Below, in pieces: positions 10,131 to 21,171 of a stretch of 64,000 nucleotides of DNA (the stretch's first letter is position 1; each line of letters begins with the position of its first letter). The DNA is taken from contig NZ_JADOVG010000009.1 of the NCBI RefSeq assembly GCF_015752205.1, positions 62,001 to 126,000 on the forward strand, read 5' to 3'. This DNA is from Polaromonas sp. CG_9.7. GTDB lineage: Bacteria > Pseudomonadota > Gammaproteobacteria > Burkholderiales > Burkholderiaceae_C. Below the pieces are notes generated by a model. The model was not told the DNA's origin. It ran no database searches and worked only from the letters and a program-made list of their open reading frames with translations. Both the position numbers and the translations under genes were made by a program.

Positions 10131-10439
10131 TCAACCCTGAAGCGTATTGAGGTCGTCGACGTTGATACTGGATTTATTGCGGAACAGCAGCACCAGAATC
10201 GCGAGACCAATGGCAGATTCTGCCGCCGCGACAGTCAGTATGAAAAATACAAATACCTGGCCCGCCATGTCATTCAGATAATAAGAAAATGCAACAAAAT
10301 TCATATTCACGGCCAATAACATTAGTTCAATGGCCATGAGCAGCACGATAAGATTTTTCCGGTTCAAAAAAATACCAATGACAGACAGGGCAAAAAGCAT
10401 GGCGCCAAGTGAAAGAAAATGTCCAAGAGTAAGCATCAT
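10131..10439 (-). CDS. nuoK: NADH-quinone oxidoreductase subunit K
   Basis: A 102-residue subunit with three transmembrane helices, matching NuoK in length and in the opening [20 protein letters not shown]. The two membrane glutamates essential for proton transfer in the family appear in [10 protein letters not shown] and [10 protein letters not shown]. The start overlaps the nuoJ stop by one base, and a second ATG directly follows the first, so the true start may be one codon later. Confidence 0.97.
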   Translation of the reverse strand: MMLTLGHFLSLGAMLFALSVIGIFLNRKNLIVLLMAIELMLLAVNMNFVAFSYYLNDMAGQVFVFFILTVAAAESAIGLAILVLLFRNKSSINVDDLNTLQG

Positions 10440-11092
10440 TATTTTTTTTCCTCAAGCGATGCGGCAGGCAAAATGTCAGGTGCGGCAACAACTGATTTCA
10501 TCTTGACAAGCCTGACACGGTCTTGTGCCTTCACACGAACCTGCTCTGCCGGATTGGTTCGCTTAGAATCCTTGCGCTCACGCAAGGTCAAGGCAATAGC
10601 CGCAATAATGGCCACCAGCAAAATCACGGCTGCGATTTCAAGTGGATAGATATATTGCGAATAAAGCAACTTTCCCAATTCCTTGGTGTTGGACACCTGG
10701 GCCGCAAGGTCGCCTGGCACAGCGGCTGATGCACCTTGTGGCGGCTCACGAAAACCACCCATCAAGACGTATGACATTTCCAGTGCAATAACCGCGCCCA
10801 CTGTTCCAGCCAGCGGAAAATGCTTCCAAAATCCCTTTCTTGCGCTGTCCAGGTTGATGTCCAGCATCATCACCACGAAAAGGAAAAGCACCATCACAGC
10901 ACCCACGTAAACCAACACCAGAGTGATCGCCAAAAACTCGGCTTCAAGCAAAATCCAGATAGCAGATGCCTGAAAAAATGCCAGTACCAGAAAAAGTGCA
11001 GCGTGCACCGGATTGCGTGCAGTGATGACGCGAAACGCCGCAAAGAGCAGTATTGCGGCAAACACGTAAAAAAGACCTGTTTTAGCGTCCAT
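10439..11092 (-). CDS. nuoJ: NADH-quinone oxidoreductase subunit J
   Basis: This 217-residue complex I subunit has five predicted transmembrane helices in residues 1-165, including the conserved stretch AILVYVGA-type region read here as [20 protein letters not shown], which houses the pi-bulge helix linked to quinone-driven conformational change. The basic C-terminal tail (residues 170-217) is longer than in enterobacterial NuoJ and looks disordered. It sits between nuoI and nuoK in standard order; a 50-base gap separates it from nuoI. Confidence 0.96.
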   Translation of the reverse strand: MDAKTGLFYVFAAILLFAAFRVITARNPVHAALFLVLAFFQASAIWILLEAEFLAITLVLVYVGAVMVLFLFVVMMLDINLDSARKGFWKHFPLAGTVGAVIALEMSYVLMGGFREPPQGASAAVPGDLAAQVSNTKELGKLLYSQYIYPLEIAAVILLVAIIAAIALTLRERKDSKRTNPAEQVRVKAQDRVRLVKMKSVVAAPDILPAASLEEKK

Positions 11093-11142
11093 GTTGAATG
11101 GGATTCTTTCTACTTACAAAAGCGAACAATGGAGCCGATTTT

Positions 11143-11640
11143 TCAGCGGTATTTGGCATCTGCCGCCCGGTTGGCAGCAATTTCGCTCTCATAACGGTCG
11201 CCTACGGCCAGCAGCATTTCTTTGGTGAAATACAAGTCCCCCCGCTTTTCACCGTGGTATTCCAGAATATGTGTTTCAACAATGGAATCGACCGGACAGC
11301 TTTCTTCGCAAAATCCACAAAAAATGCATTTGGTCAGATCAATGTCGTAACGCGATGTACGTCGGCTGCCGTCTTCGCGAACATCCGATTCAATAGTGAT
11401 CGCAAGCGCCGGACACACCGCTTCGCAAAGCTTGCACGCAATGCAGCGCTCTTCTCCATTTTCGTATCTGCGTAATGCATGCAGTCCGCGAAAACGTGGA
11501 CTCAATGGGGTTTTTTCTTCAGGGAACTGAATCGTGATTTTGCGGCTGAACATGTATTTTCCGGTCAGGGCCATGCCCTTGAGCAGTTCGGTCAACATGA
11601 AACTTGAGACAAAATCCTTGACGGATGCGACAGCAGACAT
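11143..11640 (-). CDS. nuoI: NADH-quinone oxidoreductase subunit I
   Basis: A 165-residue peripheral subunit carrying two [4Fe-4S] clusters (N6a and N6b) that pass electrons towards cluster N2. Both ferredoxin motifs are intact: [13 protein letters not shown] and [13 protein letters not shown]. The start at 11640 ([10 protein letters not shown]) is 11 bases after the nuoH stop; the longer frame to 11790 runs back over nuoH and is not credible. Length agrees with proteobacterial NuoI. Confidence 0.97.
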   Translation of the reverse strand: MSAVASVKDFVSSFMLTELLKGMALTGKYMFSRKITIQFPEEKTPLSPRFRGLHALRRYENGEERCIACKLCEAVCPALAITIESDVREDGSRRTSRYDIDLTKCIFCGFCEESCPVDSIVETHILEYHGEKRGDLYFTKEMLLAVGDRYESEIAANRAADAKYR

Positions 11641-11651
11641 GACTTTTTTGC

Positions 11652-12731
11652 CTATTTCCAGATGTTGTAAGAGGTCTGCATCCAGGCCCCAACGACCACC
11701 AACCAGACCAGGGTTACAGGTATAAAGATTTTCCAACCCAAGCGCATGATCTGGTCGTAGCGAAAGCGTGGAAATGTTGAACGAACCCATAGAAAAATCG
11801 TGACGACCACGAAACTCTTCAGACCCAACCAGATCCAGCCGGGAATCCAGTTGAACAATGCATGGTCAATTGGCGACAACCAGCCGCCGAGGAACAACAG
11901 CACACAAAGAACAGAAACCAGAATCATGTTGGCGTATTCAGCCAAAAAGAACATGGCAAACGACATGCCCGAATATTCCACCATGTGACCAGCCACGATC
12001 TCAGATTCGCCTTCCACCACGTCGAACGGGTGACGGTTGGTTTCTGCCAGACTGGAAATAAAATATACGACGAAGATAGGCAGCAAAGGCAGCCAGTTCC
12101 ATGACAGGAAGGTAAGGCCCCTGCTGGCAGCCATGCCTGAGCCTTGGCTCATGACAATATCTGTCATGTTCAAGCTGCCGGAAACCATCAGCACCACCAC
12201 AAGGCAAAAGCCCATTGCGATTTCATAGCTCACCATTTGTGCCGATGCGCGCATTGCACCCAAAAACGCATACTTGGAATTTGAAGCCCAGCCAGCAATG
12301 ATGACGCCGTAAACTTCCAGAGAAGTGATGGCCATGATAAACAGTAAGCCAGCGTTCACATTGGCCAACGCCACATCAGGACCAAACGGAATCACCGCCC
12401 AGGCTGCAAGTGCTGGCATGATGGTCATGATCGGACCCAACACGAACAAGCCCTTGCTGGCTGCTGTGGGAATGATGATTTCTTTGGTCAGCAGCTTGAG
12501 TGCATCAGCAATCGGCTGCAGGAGGCCGAATGGTCCGATTCGATTTGGACCAAGGCGAACCTGTGTAAAACCAATGGCTTTTCTTTCCCATAAAGTGAGA
12601 TAAGCCACGCATCCCATCAGCGGTGCCAGTACTGCCACAATTTTGATAAGCACCCAGAGAACAGGCCAGACAGTGGCAGGCCAAATTCCTCCCATCAAGC
12701 CTTGCCCCGTTGCATATATTCCATCAATCAT
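11652..12731 (-). CDS. nuoH: NADH-quinone oxidoreductase subunit H
   Basis: A 359-residue membrane subunit with eight or nine transmembrane helices that forms the heel of complex I and part of the quinone cavity. The family signature [20 protein letters not shown] and the acidic loop [19 protein letters not shown] are both present. Its ATG overlaps the nuoG stop (ATGA, 12728-12731), showing translational coupling. Confidence 0.97.
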   Translation of the reverse strand: MIDGIYATGQGLMGGIWPATVWPVLWVLIKIVAVLAPLMGCVAYLTLWERKAIGFTQVRLGPNRIGPFGLLQPIADALKLLTKEIIIPTAASKGLFVLGPIMTIMPALAAWAVIPFGPDVALANVNAGLLFIMAITSLEVYGVIIAGWASNSKYAFLGAMRASAQMVSYEIAMGFCLVVVLMVSGSLNMTDIVMSQGSGMAASRGLTFLSWNWLPLLPIFVVYFISSLAETNRHPFDVVEGESEIVAGHMVEYSGMSFAMFFLAEYANMILVSVLCVLLFLGGWLSPIDHALFNWIPGWIWLGLKSFVVVTIFLWVRSTFPRFRYDQIMRLGWKIFIPVTLVWLVVVGAWMQTSYNIWK

Positions 12732-14872
12732 GCGCCCGACCCTTCAAAACTTGCAGCCTTACGCGCATCGGCTGTCAGCTGCAACGAAGTAGCACGTCTG
12801 ACCAACCCATCGAGTTGGTAAATGCTTGCCACCACTGGTGCAGGACCACTCACGGCAGAAACATCCACCTCGTGCTTGATTGAATTGCCCAATCGATCTG
12901 AAGCAATGTGACTGGCACCGGCATCACCAATGCTCTTTAGCACATCGCTTGACGATTCAAAATTAAAGCCTGACAAACCCAGCAAATTGGCCAGTACGCG
13001 CAGGACTTTCCATGCAGGACGCGTTTCCCCATTGGGCTTGACCACTGCATGAAAACTCTGGATACGACCTTCAGCGTTGATAAAAGTGCCTGGAGTTTCG
13101 GTAAAAGGAGAAATCGGCAACATCACATCGCTGAAACTCATGTTGGCCTTGAAAGGACTCAAGGTGACAACCATCTGTGAAGAATTAAGTGAAGCTTTGG
13201 ATTGAACACCGGGAGCAGAATCGAATTCAGGTTCGCTGTTCAGCAGAATTACGGCCTTGAGTCTTCCATCGAGCATCTGGCCTGCATTCAACCCCCCTTT
13301 GCCTGGGAGTGCATTAACGAATTGTGCGCCAACGGTGTTGGCAGCTTCCGTCAGGAAACCCACGCTGGCGGCGCATTGCTCTCCTATCCAGTTGGCCAGT
13401 GCCAGCAGACTGGAAGCATTGGCATGATGCGCAGCGGCATTACCAAGCAGGATCGCTTTGCGCTCACCACTCATCAAAGACAGTGCTATTGCTTTTGCCG
13501 TCTCAGTGATTTCGCCGGAAACGGGAGCGATCACTCCCTTTTCAACAGCAATTGCCGCGGCAACATTGGCCAGCGATTGCGCCCAGTTTTCAGACGATGC
13601 CAGCAGCGCGTTGGAGACAGGCATTGCCCATGCATCCGTTATGGGCAGTTCTTTCAGAGAATTAACCGTACTGAGCACACAGCCATTTCGGATCGACTGC
13701 CTGATACGCAGTGCAAACAAGGGATGGTCCTTGCGCAGGTTGGAGCCAACCACCAGGACGCGCTGCAGTTGCGACAGCGAAGCAATGGAAGTGCCGAGCC
13801 ATCGAATCAAAGATGATGAGGTGAAATCTGCATTGCGCAAGCGATAGTCAATATTTTCGCTGCCAATCCCGCGCATCAGGGAAGACGCCAAATGGAGTTC
13901 TTCCAGCGTGCTGTGAGGGCTTGCAAGTGTGCCAATGCTGTCGGCACCGTACTCTGTTTTGATCTGTTTCAGTCCATTGGCGACATATTCAAGTGCAGTT
14001 TGCCAGTCAACCGTTTTCCATTCACCGCCCTGCTTGAGCATGGGGCGAGTTAGCCTGTCATCGGTATTAAGGGCTTCATAGGAAAAACGGTCGCGGTCTG
14101 CAATCCAGCATTCGTTGACAGCTTCGTTTTCAAGCGGCAGCACGCGCATTACTTTGTCATGCTTGACCTGGACGATCAGGTTGGCACCTGTCGAGTCATG
14201 AGGACTGACCGACTTGCGGCGCGACAACTCCCAAGTACGGGCGCTGTAGCGAAACGGCTTGCTGGTCAGTGCGCCCACCGGGCAAAGATCAATCATGTTG
14301 CCGGACAATTCCGAGTCCACCGACATGCCCACAAAAGTTTCAATTTCAGCATGCTCGCCTCGGTGCGACATGCCCAACTCCATCACGCCGGCCAATTCCT
14401 GTCCAAAACGAACGCAACGGGTGCAGTGTATGCAACGGCTCATTTCCTGCATAGAAACCAAGGGTCCCACATCCTTGTGGAAAACCATGCGCTTTTCTTC
14501 CTGATACCGGGATTCACCAGCGCCGTAGCCTACAGCAAGATCCTGCAGTTGGCATTCTCCACCCTGATCACAAATCGGGCAGTCCAAAGGATGATTTATC
14601 AGCAAAAATTCCATCACGCCCTTCTGGGCTTTGATGGCTTTATCATTCTTGGTGTGCACGACCATGCCTTGCGTGACAGGTGTAGCGCATGCAGGCATGG
14701 GTTTAGGCGCCTTTTCCACGTCGACGAGGCACATGCGGCAGTTGGCGGCAATGCTCAGCTTCTTGTGATAACAGAAATGCGGAATATAGGTACCTGCTTT
14801 TTCAGCTGCATGCATCACCGTGCTGCCTTCAAGCACCTCTACCTTCTGGCCGTCCAGTTCTATTTCAACCAT
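12728..14872 (-). CDS. nuoG: NADH-quinone oxidoreductase subunit G
   Basis: The 714-residue subunit has an N-terminal [2Fe-2S] domain (CYHKKLS, then CRMCLVDV, residues 34-50), a His/Cys-liganded [4Fe-4S] domain ([14 protein letters not shown] near 98) and a two-cluster ferredoxin-like part ([10 protein letters not shown] near 145), followed by a molybdopterin-oxidoreductase-like domain with no catalytic role in complex I. It conducts electrons from NuoF/E towards NuoI. It follows nuoF by 19 bases and overlaps nuoH by four. Confidence 0.97.
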   Translation of the reverse strand: MVEIELDGQKVEVLEGSTVMHAAEKAGTYIPHFCYHKKLSIAANCRMCLVDVEKAPKPMPACATPVTQGMVVHTKNDKAIKAQKGVMEFLLINHPLDCPICDQGGECQLQDLAVGYGAGESRYQEEKRMVFHKDVGPLVSMQEMSRCIHCTRCVRFGQELAGVMELGMSHRGEHAEIETFVGMSVDSELSGNMIDLCPVGALTSKPFRYSARTWELSRRKSVSPHDSTGANLIVQVKHDKVMRVLPLENEAVNECWIADRDRFSYEALNTDDRLTRPMLKQGGEWKTVDWQTALEYVANGLKQIKTEYGADSIGTLASPHSTLEELHLASSLMRGIGSENIDYRLRNADFTSSSLIRWLGTSIASLSQLQRVLVVGSNLRKDHPLFALRIRQSIRNGCVLSTVNSLKELPITDAWAMPVSNALLASSENWAQSLANVAAAIAVEKGVIAPVSGEITETAKAIALSLMSGERKAILLGNAAAHHANASSLLALANWIGEQCAASVGFLTEAANTVGAQFVNALPGKGGLNAGQMLDGRLKAVILLNSEPEFDSAPGVQSKASLNSSQMVVTLSPFKANMSFSDVMLPISPFTETPGTFINAEGRIQSFHAVVKPNGETRPAWKVLRVLANLLGLSGFNFESSSDVLKSIGDAGASHIASDRLGNSIKHEVDVSAVSGPAPVVASIYQLDGLVRRATSLQLTADARKAASFEGSGA

Positions 14873-14891
14873 ATTTTTTTCTTTCCGCAGT

Positions 14892-16313
14892 TCAGGCTTG
14901 TGCCGCAGTTCGACTGATCGACTGAACGGTGCTTGGATTCATGGCAGGAGGTGATTCAATTTTTGGAATCATCGCTTCAAATTCATGTCGATAGTGCTTG
15001 ATCATGGCGCGCACCGGCATGGCTGCGGCATCGCCCAAGGCGCAAATCGTTCGCCCCTGAATGTTGTCGGCTACCGAATTGAGCAGGTCCAGATCGCTGG
15101 CACGACCAAGTCCGTTGTGGATGCGGTCCACCACACGCCACAGCCAGCCCGTTCCTTCGCGACATGGTGTACATTGACCGCACGATTCATGCATGTAAAA
15201 GTATGAAAGACGCTTCAAAGACTCGACCATGCAGCGGGAATCATCCATAACGATCACTGCCCCTGAGCCCAGCATGGATCCAGCTTTGGCAATCGAGTCA
15301 TAGTCCATGGTGCATTCCATCATGATGGTCGCAGGCAACACCGGCGACGATGACCCACCTGGAATCACAGCCTTGAGTGTGCGACCCTTGCGAACACCGC
15401 CAGCCAACTCCAGCAGTTTGGCGAAGGGCGTTCCCATCGGGACTTCGTAGTTTCCAGGCAATTCAACATCGCCGGAAACTGAATAAATCTTGGTGCCGCC
15501 ATTGTTTGGCTTGCCGCACTCAAGGTAGGCCGAGCCACCATTGCGGATGATCCATGGCACGGCAGCAAAGGTTTCGGTGTTGTTGATGGTGGTGGGCTTG
15601 CCATACAGCCCGAAGCTTGCCGGAAACGGCGGCTTGAAACGCGGTTGGCCCTTCTTGCCTTCCAGGGACTCCAGCAGAGCGGTTTCTTCACCGCAAATAT
15701 AGGCACCAAAACCATGCGACGCATGAAGCTGGAAATTGAAGCCGCTTCCCAGAATACCGTCACCCAACAAGCCTGCAACACGCGCTTCATCCAGCGCTGC
15801 CTCGAAACGGCGATAAGTGGCAAAAATTTCGCCGTGGATGTAGTTGTAGCCGACGCTGATACCCATGGCATAAGCAGCAATCGCCATTCCTTCGATCACG
15901 CTGTGCGGGTTGTATTGCATGATGTCACGGTCTTTGCAGGTGCCTGGCTCGCCTTCATCAGAATTGCAGACCAGATACTTCTGACCCGGGAACTGGCGTG
16001 GCATGAAGCTCCACTTGAGACCGGTCGGAAAACCCGCACCACCCCGGCCTCGCAAGCCGCTGGCCTTGACTTCGGCAATGACTTGGTCGGGCGTTAATCC
16101 AGCGCCACCATCCTGGCCAAGAATTTTGCGCAACGCTTGATAGCCGCCACGGGCTTCGTAGTCATCAAGGCGCCAATTACTACCATCAAGATCGGCAAGG
16201 ATTTGCGGGTGGATATGTCTGCCATGAAAGCAGGACTGCACCCCAGTGGCTGTAAATTGCGACAGCAAGGACTCGGCAATTGCGTTTTCGCCGGAATTTA
16301 ATGGAAGCGTCAT
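14892..16313 (-). CDS. nuoF: NADH-quinone oxidoreductase subunit F
   Basis: This 473-residue subunit binds NADH and FMN and carries the N3 [4Fe-4S] cluster. The glycine-rich nucleotide site reads [13 protein letters not shown] near residue 90, the FMN/NADH region is [14 protein letters not shown], and the cluster ligands lie in [14 protein letters not shown] near residue 375. The first ATG (16313) falls four bases after the nuoE stop. The N-terminal 35 residues are longer than in some homologs and a later start cannot be excluded. Confidence 0.97.
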   Translation of the reverse strand: MTLPLNSGENAIAESLLSQFTATGVQSCFHGRHIHPQILADLDGSNWRLDDYEARGGYQALRKILGQDGGAGLTPDQVIAEVKASGLRGRGGAGFPTGLKWSFMPRQFPGQKYLVCNSDEGEPGTCKDRDIMQYNPHSVIEGMAIAAYAMGISVGYNYIHGEIFATYRRFEAALDEARVAGLLGDGILGSGFNFQLHASHGFGAYICGEETALLESLEGKKGQPRFKPPFPASFGLYGKPTTINNTETFAAVPWIIRNGGSAYLECGKPNNGGTKIYSVSGDVELPGNYEVPMGTPFAKLLELAGGVRKGRTLKAVIPGGSSSPVLPATIMMECTMDYDSIAKAGSMLGSGAVIVMDDSRCMVESLKRLSYFYMHESCGQCTPCREGTGWLWRVVDRIHNGLGRASDLDLLNSVADNIQGRTICALGDAAAMPVRAMIKHYRHEFEAMIPKIESPPAMNPSTVQSISRTAAQA

Positions 16314-16317
16314 AGAC

Positions 16318-16815
16318 TTAAGCCTTCGCTATTTTTAGACCATCAACCAGCTGGTCCAGTTTTTCGTTGCTCATGAAACTGCACATGTGGATGTCATTCA
16401 CCAGCATCACCGGCGAATCGGCACAAGCACCCAGACATTCAGACTGCTGAAGCGTGAACAAGCCGTCTGCCGTTGTTTCACCCATCACGATACCGAGTTT
16501 TTGCTCAAGATGGTGCAGCGCCTTGGCACCGTCGCGCAACTGGCAAGGCAGATTCGTGCAGACATTGAACTTGTACTTGCCCACTGGGCGCTGGTTGTAC
16601 ATGTTGTAGAAGGTCGTGACTTCATGAACTGCAATTGGTGCCATGCCCAAATATTCAGCCACTATTTTTTCGCTTTCAGCGCTGACAAAGCCCTGTTCCT
16701 GCTGCACGATCTGCAGGCAGGCCATGACAGCCGACTGCTTCTGGTCAGATGGATACTTTGCAACTTCGCGGTCAAAAAGCGCTTGAGTTTTTTCAGAAAT
16801 CATTGAAGAAGTCAT
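16318..16815 (-). CDS. nuoE: NADH-quinone oxidoreductase subunit E
   Basis: A 165-residue thioredoxin-fold [2Fe-2S] subunit (cluster N1a). Ligand cysteines appear as CTNLPC and [10 protein letters not shown], the expected Cx4C plus CxxxC arrangement. I chose ATG 16815 ([10 protein letters not shown]), four bases after the nuoD stop; an internal ATG at 16803 is equally possible and the longer frame to 16860 overlaps nuoD without reason. Neither start has a strong ribosome binding site. Confidence 0.96.
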   Translation of the reverse strand: MTSSMISEKTQALFDREVAKYPSDQKQSAVMACLQIVQQEQGFVSAESEKIVAEYLGMAPIAVHEVTTFYNMYNQRPVGKYKFNVCTNLPCQLRDGAKALHHLEQKLGIVMGETTADGLFTLQQSECLGACADSPVMLVNDIHMCSFMSNEKLDQLVDGLKIAKA

Positions 16816-16819
16816 ACGG

Positions 16820-18073
16820 TTAGCGGTCAATTTCACCAAACACGATATCCATCGTGCCAATCACCGCCACGGCATCGGCAATCATGTGACCGCGGGCCAT
16901 TTCATCCATGGCCGCAAGATGGGAAAAACCAGGTGGACGGATCTTCAGCCGGTATGGTTTGTTAGCGCCATCACTGACGATATAGATGCCAAACTCACCC
17001 TTGGGATGCTCGACGGCGGCATAGGCCTCACCTTCTGGCACGTGAAAACCTTCAGTGAACAACTTGAAATGGTGAATCAGCTCTTCCATGTTTGACTTCA
17101 TGGATTCGCGGTTCGGAGGTGCCACCTTGTGGTTGCTGGTGATCACTGGTCCAGGATTGACACGCAGCCAGTCCACGCACTGCTTGATGATTCGATTGGA
17201 CTGGCGCATTTCGGCAATACGCACCAGATAGCGGTCATAGCAGTCACCGGTTTTACCCACCGGAATATCGAAATCCATATGCTCATAGACTTCGTAGGGT
17301 TGCTGTTTGCGCAGATCCCAGGCGAAGCCCGAACCTCTGAGCATGGGACCGGTAAAACCCAGATTCAATGCCCGCTCGGGTGACACCACGCCGACGCCGA
17401 CGGTGCGCTGTTTCCAGATGCGGTTATCGGTCAAGAGGGTTTCATATTCATCAACCAGCTTTGGAAACTTTTTCACAAAGTCGTCGATGAAGTCCAGCAG
17501 CGAGCCTTGACGATTTTCGTTCAAAGCATCAATCGCCTTGGCATTGCGAATCTTGTTGACCTTGTACTGCGACATGCTTTCAGGCAGGTCGCGGTACACC
17601 CCACCCGGACGGAAATACGCTGCATGCATGCGGGCGCCAGACACCGCCTCGTACATATCGAACAGCACTTCGCGCTCGCGAAAGCAATAAATCAACATAT
17701 TCATTGCGCCGCAGTCGATGCCGTGCGCGCCCAGCCACATCAAGTGGTTGAGCAAACGGGTGACTTCGGAAAACATCACACGGATGTATTGCGCCCGAAC
17801 CGGCACATCCACACCAATCAGTTTTTCGATGGCCAGGCAGTACGCATGCTCATTGCACATCATTGACACATAGTCAAGTCTGTCCATATAAGGCAAAGAC
17901 TGAATATAAGTTTTGCTTTCGGCCAGTTTTTCGGTTGCTCGGTGCAGTAGTCCGATATGCGGGTCGGCGCGCTGGATCACTTCTCCGTCAAGTTCGAGCA
18001 CAAGGCGCAAAACGCCATGCGCTGCCGGATGCTGCGGTCCAAAATTGAGCGTGTAGTTTTTAATTTCAGCCAT
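16820..18073 (-). CDS. nuoD: NADH-quinone oxidoreductase subunit D
   Basis: A 417-residue subunit of the 49-kDa family, related to hydrogenase large subunits, forming the quinone site with NuoB. The opening [20 protein letters not shown] holds the histidine and nearby tyrosine region that bind the quinone headgroup, and the C-terminus ends DIVFGEIDR as in the family. nuoC and nuoD are separate genes here, unlike the fused nuoCD of enterobacteria. Confidence 0.97.
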   Translation of the reverse strand: MAEIKNYTLNFGPQHPAAHGVLRLVLELDGEVIQRADPHIGLLHRATEKLAESKTYIQSLPYMDRLDYVSMMCNEHAYCLAIEKLIGVDVPVRAQYIRVMFSEVTRLLNHLMWLGAHGIDCGAMNMLIYCFREREVLFDMYEAVSGARMHAAYFRPGGVYRDLPESMSQYKVNKIRNAKAIDALNENRQGSLLDFIDDFVKKFPKLVDEYETLLTDNRIWKQRTVGVGVVSPERALNLGFTGPMLRGSGFAWDLRKQQPYEVYEHMDFDIPVGKTGDCYDRYLVRIAEMRQSNRIIKQCVDWLRVNPGPVITSNHKVAPPNRESMKSNMEELIHHFKLFTEGFHVPEGEAYAAVEHPKGEFGIYIVSDGANKPYRLKIRPPGFSHLAAMDEMARGHMIADAVAVIGTMDIVFGEIDR

Positions 18074-18096
18074 GTCTAATCTCTTGCGAAAACCGC

Positions 18097-18711
18097 CTAT
18101 TGAAGACCGCCGTAGTTTTCCTCGCGAATCACGCGGGGAATCATCTCGCGCGGCTCGATGGTGACAGGCTGATAAATTACACGTTTTTGCTCGGCGTCGT
18201 AACGCATTTCCACATGACCGGTGGTTGGAAAATCTTTGCGAAACGGATGTCCAATAAAACCATAGTCAGTCAGAATGCGACGCAGGTCGTTGTGACCCTC
18301 AAAAACAATGCCATAAAGGTCAAAAGCCTCACGCTCGAACCAATTGGCGGAATTCCATATGCCGTTGACCGAATCGATTACAGGAAAATCGTCGTCGGGA
18401 CAAAATACTTTTAGCCGGACCCGTTGGTTAAGACTGACAGATAACAAATGCAACGAAACACAATAGCGCAGGCCATCATATTGGCCATTTTTGTATTCGG
18501 AATAGTCCAGTCCGCAAAGGTCCATTAATTGCTCAAATTTGCATGCTGGAGTATCACGAAGCAATGTTGCGGCCACCAGATAATCGGAAGCCGACACAGT
18601 TACTGTGATTTCCCCAAGTGCAATCTTGACTGTTTTAGCTTTGCCAGCCAATGCCGATGCAATCGTTTCAGCCAACTGTGAAATTGAAACAGGAGGAGAG
18701 GACAATGTCAT
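18097..18711 (-). CDS. nuoC: NADH-quinone oxidoreductase subunit C
   Basis: A 204-residue peripheral subunit of the 30-kDa family. The signature [22 protein letters not shown] near residue 135 (read here as [17 protein letters not shown]) is diagnostic. The ATG at 18711 overlaps the nuoB stop by one base (TGATG), so the longer frame to 18798, which runs into nuoB, is rejected. It supports the NuoB-NuoD module of the connecting arm. Confidence 0.97.
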   Translation of the reverse strand: MTLSSPPVSISQLAETIASALAGKAKTVKIALGEITVTVSASDYLVAATLLRDTPACKFEQLMDLCGLDYSEYKNGQYDGLRYCVSLHLLSVSLNQRVRLKVFCPDDDFPVIDSVNGIWNSANWFEREAFDLYGIVFEGHNDLRRILTDYGFIGHPFRKDFPTTGHVEMRYDAEQKRVIYQPVTIEPREMIPRVIREENYGGLQ

Positions 18712-19190
18712 CAAGCCCTCGCAATCGTGTTGGTCCGGCGAATCTTCTGTTGCAACTGGATAATGCCGTAAAGCAATGCCTCTGCGGTTGGTGGGCAACC
18801 GGGCACATACACATCCACCGGCACGATACGATCACAGCCACGAACGACGGAATAACTGTAATGGTAATAACCACCGCCATTGGCACACGACCCCATGGAA
18901 ATCACCCAACGCGGCTCTGCCATTTGATCGTAAACCTTGCGTAGCGCCGGGCCCATCTTGTTGCACAAGGTTCCGGCAACGATCATGAGATCGGATTGAC
19001 GCGGGCTGGGTCGAAACAACATACCAAAACGGTCAATGTCATAGCGCGCAGCACCCGCATGCATCATTTCCACGGCACAGCAAGCCAGACCAAAGGTCAT
19101 GGGCCATAGTGAACCGGTCTTGGCCCAGTTGACCACCGAGTCGTAGCTCGTGGTCACAAAGCCTTCTTTGAAAACACCTTCAAGTGACAT
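18711..19190 (-). CDS. nuoB: NADH-quinone oxidoreductase subunit B
   Basis: A 159-residue subunit that binds cluster N2, the terminal electron donor to quinone. Tandem cysteines in [10 protein letters not shown] and the later cysteines in MGSCANGGG and VPGCPPT are all present. ATG 19190 ([10 protein letters not shown]) gives the usual length; the upstream extension to 19400 overlaps nuoA and is not credible. Confidence 0.97.
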   Translation of the reverse strand: MSLEGVFKEGFVTTSYDSVVNWAKTGSLWPMTFGLACCAVEMMHAGAARYDIDRFGMLFRPSPRQSDLMIVAGTLCNKMGPALRKVYDQMAEPRWVISMGSCANGGGYYHYSYSVVRGCDRIVPVDVYVPGCPPTAEALLYGIIQLQQKIRRTNTIARA

Positions 19191-19251
19191 ACCCGTATCC
19201 TTTTGAAAACACCTTTGTAAGGCTTTTCCTAAACCCCAGTACAGCGCACTC

Positions 19252-19611
19252 TTATTCCCAGTCCAGCGCACCTTTTTTCCACTCGTAGACGAATCCGACG
19301 ACCAAGATGCCGAGAAAAACCATGACCGACCAAAATCCAAGCGGGCCAATTTCCTTGAGTGAAACCGCCCACGGAAACAGAAAAGCAATTTCAAGATCAA
19401 AAAGGATGAACAGGATGGCGACCAGGTAGTAACGCACGTCGAACTTCATGCGGGCGTCTTCGAAAGCCTCAAAACCGCATTCGTAAGGAGAGTTCTTTTC
19501 GCTGTCCGGCCGGACAGGCCCCAGCAAGCGACCCAAGACCATCGGCAAGATACCGACACCCACACCCACCAAGACAAACAAGAGAACAGGAAGGTATTGG
19601 TCGAGGTTCAT
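19252..19611 (-). CDS. nuoA: NADH-quinone oxidoreductase subunit A
   Basis: A 119-residue subunit with three transmembrane helices and the conserved cytoplasmic loop [20 protein letters not shown], whose cysteine becomes exposed in the deactive enzyme of some species. It is the first gene of the nuo operon; ATG 19611 (MNLDQYLPV) gives the standard length and the extended frame to 19734 is discarded. The upstream 125 bases hold a long hairpin and then tRNA-Leu. Confidence 0.97.
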   Translation of the reverse strand: MNLDQYLPVLLFVLVGVGVGILPMVLGRLLGPVRPDSEKNSPYECGFEAFEDARMKFDVRYYLVAILFILFDLEIAFLFPWAVSLKEIGPLGFWSVMVFLGILVVGFVYEWKKGALDWE

Positions 19612-19636
19612 CGTGGGTTTCAACTTTTGAAAAGCC

Positions 19637-19682
19637 ACTCGCAAAGAAAGCCGCGCAGATTGCCTGCACGGCTTGTGCGAGT
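19637..19682 (-). terminator. Long two-tier hairpin between tRNA-Leu and nuoA
   Basis: Read on the minus strand, an outer stem ACTCGCA/TGCGAGT encloses an 11-bp inner stem AAGCCGTGCAG/CTGCGCGGCTT with loop GCAAT. It begins 54 bases after the tRNA 3' end and finishes 25 bases before the nuoA ATG. It may end the tRNA transcript or act as a 5' leader element of the nuo operon. There is no long T-run after it, so simple termination is not certain. Confidence 0.6.
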
Positions 19683-19736
19683 TTGCCGTTTGAGCCGAAA
19701 GCAGCCACCGGGGCATGCTGCCGATACTATTCAATT

Positions 19737-19821
19737 TGGTGCGGACGGCGAGACTCGAACTCGCACACCTTTCGGCACTACCCCCTCAAGATAGCGTGTC
19801 TACCAATTTCACCACGTCCGC
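19737..19821 (-). tRNA. tRNA-Leu (anticodon GAG)
   Basis: The 85-base minus-strand sequence has acceptor stem GCGGACG/CGTCCGC, discriminator A and an encoded CCA. The anticodon arm is CTATC-TTGAGGG-GGTAG with anticodon GAG. A long variable arm and the T-loop GTTCGAGTC fit a class II leucine tRNA. It lies between secG and nuoA, the same neighbourhood as leuU beside secG in enterobacteria. Confidence 0.96.
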
Positions 19822-19939
19822 GATACTTGCTTTTGCCTGGATGGCTTGAGGAAACTTTGCAGCTTTTTTGCTTTCCAGACAGTCTTAGAGTTTACCCTGA
19901 AATCGCAAGGTTTCACTTTGAAGCCTTGGCTTTGTTGTC

Positions 19940-20353
19940 TTATTTCGTGGGAATTTGACCCGCGCCTGAAGCAGGCACAACTGGTACTGAAGGAACTGCC
20001 GTATTGACAGATGCGGGTGCAGATGTGCCAGGAATTTGCGCTGCGCCTGATGCGGGAAGGGCTGGAGCCATGACAGCCATACCGTCCAGAACACTCGAAC
20101 CGCTGCGAGGCTGTTGCACCCCTCCAAAATAAGCAAGCAAGAGGGTGCAGGCAAAGAACAACGCAGCCAGTACCCCGGTCGTGCGTGACAGAAAATTGGC
20201 ACTTCCACTGGCGCCGAACAAGCTTCCAGAACCGCCGCTGCCAAAGGCTGCACCCATGTCGGCGCCCTTGCCATGCTGAACCAGAATGAGGCCCACCATC
20301 GCCAGCGCGGACAACATTTGGACGGCCAGTACTGCAGTCAGTAAAAAATTCAT
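19940..20353 (-). CDS. secG: Preprotein translocase subunit SecG
   Basis: A 137-residue protein with two hydrophobic segments (residues 5-25 and 58-76) joined by the glycine-rich cytoplasmic loop LVQHGKGADMGAAFGSGGSGS, split here as LVQHGKGADMG and AAFGSGGSG, typical of SecG. SecG joins SecYE in the membrane channel and helps SecA-driven export. The C-terminal 60 residues are a Pro/Ala/Val-rich tail with the repeat AS-GAAQIPG/ASGAGQIPT, longer than in Escherichia coli. The gene follows tpiA by 33 bases and precedes tRNA-Leu. Confidence 0.95.
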   Translation of the reverse strand: MNFLLTAVLAVQMLSALAMVGLILVQHGKGADMGAAFGSGGSGSLFGASGSANFLSRTTGVLAALFFACTLLLAYFGGVQQPRSGSSVLDGMAVMAPALPASGAAQIPGTSAPASVNTAVPSVPVVPASGAGQIPTK

Positions 20354-20386
20354 GATTACTCCTAATTTAGTAGCGAATTCTGCCCG

Positions 20387-21145
20387 TCAAACCGACGCAG
20401 AAGCAATAATTTTCAAAAAGTCAGGAGCCTTGAGCGAAGCACCGCCTATCAGCCCTCCGTCAATGTCCGGCTGGGCCAGCAAAGTAGCTGCATTGGCAGC
20501 GTTCATGCTGCCGCCATACAGTATCTTGATACGGGCCGACTGGTCGGTCGCCGCTTTCAACTGAGCCCTGAGCACCGCATGCACGGCCTGGGCTTCTTCT
20601 GGTGAGGCGGTCTTGCCTGTACCGATGGCCCAGACCGGCTCATAAGCAACCACCACCTCGCTGATGCAGTGCCCGTTGGCATGGATCACGGCCGCCAGTT
20701 GGCGCTTGACGACTTCTTCAGTTCGGCCAGCTTCACGCTCAGCCAACGTTTCACCTACACAAACGATGGGTGTGACGCCTGCTGCGAGCGCGGCCCTGGC
20801 TTTTTCAGCCACCAGCGCATCGGTTTCAGCATGGTATTGGCGTCGTTCTGAATGGCCGACAATGGCGTAGCGACATCCAAACTCCTTGAGCATGTCAGCA
20901 CTGACCTCGCCGGTGTATGCGCCCGAACCCTGAGCAGACACGTCCTGCGCGCCCAGGTCCAAAGCCGACAGCGCCGTGTATTTCGACATCAGGGACTGGA
21001 CTTGCATCAAATAAGGTCCGGGGACACACACGGCCACTTCGCAGACCTGGCCTTGTGCCAGCCCTGCAGCAAGGGCCGCTAGCAGTTCTTCATTGGCAGC
21101 CACACTGCCGTTCATTTTCCAGTTTCCTGCAATCAGCTTTTTCAT
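20387..21145 (-). CDS. tpiA: Triosephosphate isomerase
   Basis: The 252-residue TIM-barrel enzyme interconverts dihydroxyacetone phosphate and glyceraldehyde 3-phosphate in glycolysis and gluconeogenesis. Active-site elements are all visible: GNWKMNG (Lys near residue 11), GHSERR (His), [11 protein letters not shown] (catalytic Glu and the flexible loop) and the phosphate-binding [11 protein letters not shown] 21145 is right; the long extension to 21472 is antisense-like readthrough over the neighbouring gene. tpiA-secG is a conserved pair. Confidence 0.97.
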   Translation of the reverse strand: MKKLIAGNWKMNGSVAANEELLAALAAGLAQGQVCEVAVCVPGPYLMQVQSLMSKYTALSALDLGAQDVSAQGSGAYTGEVSADMLKEFGCRYAIVGHSERRQYHAETDALVAEKARAALAAGVTPIVCVGETLAEREAGRTEEVVKRQLAAVIHANGHCISEVVVAYEPVWAIGTGKTASPEEAQAVHAVLRAQLKAATDQSARIKILYGGSMNAANAATLLAQPDIDGGLIGGASLKAPDFLKIIASASV

Positions 21146-21171
21146 AAGGTTCTTTGGGTGTTGCCTGCTGA

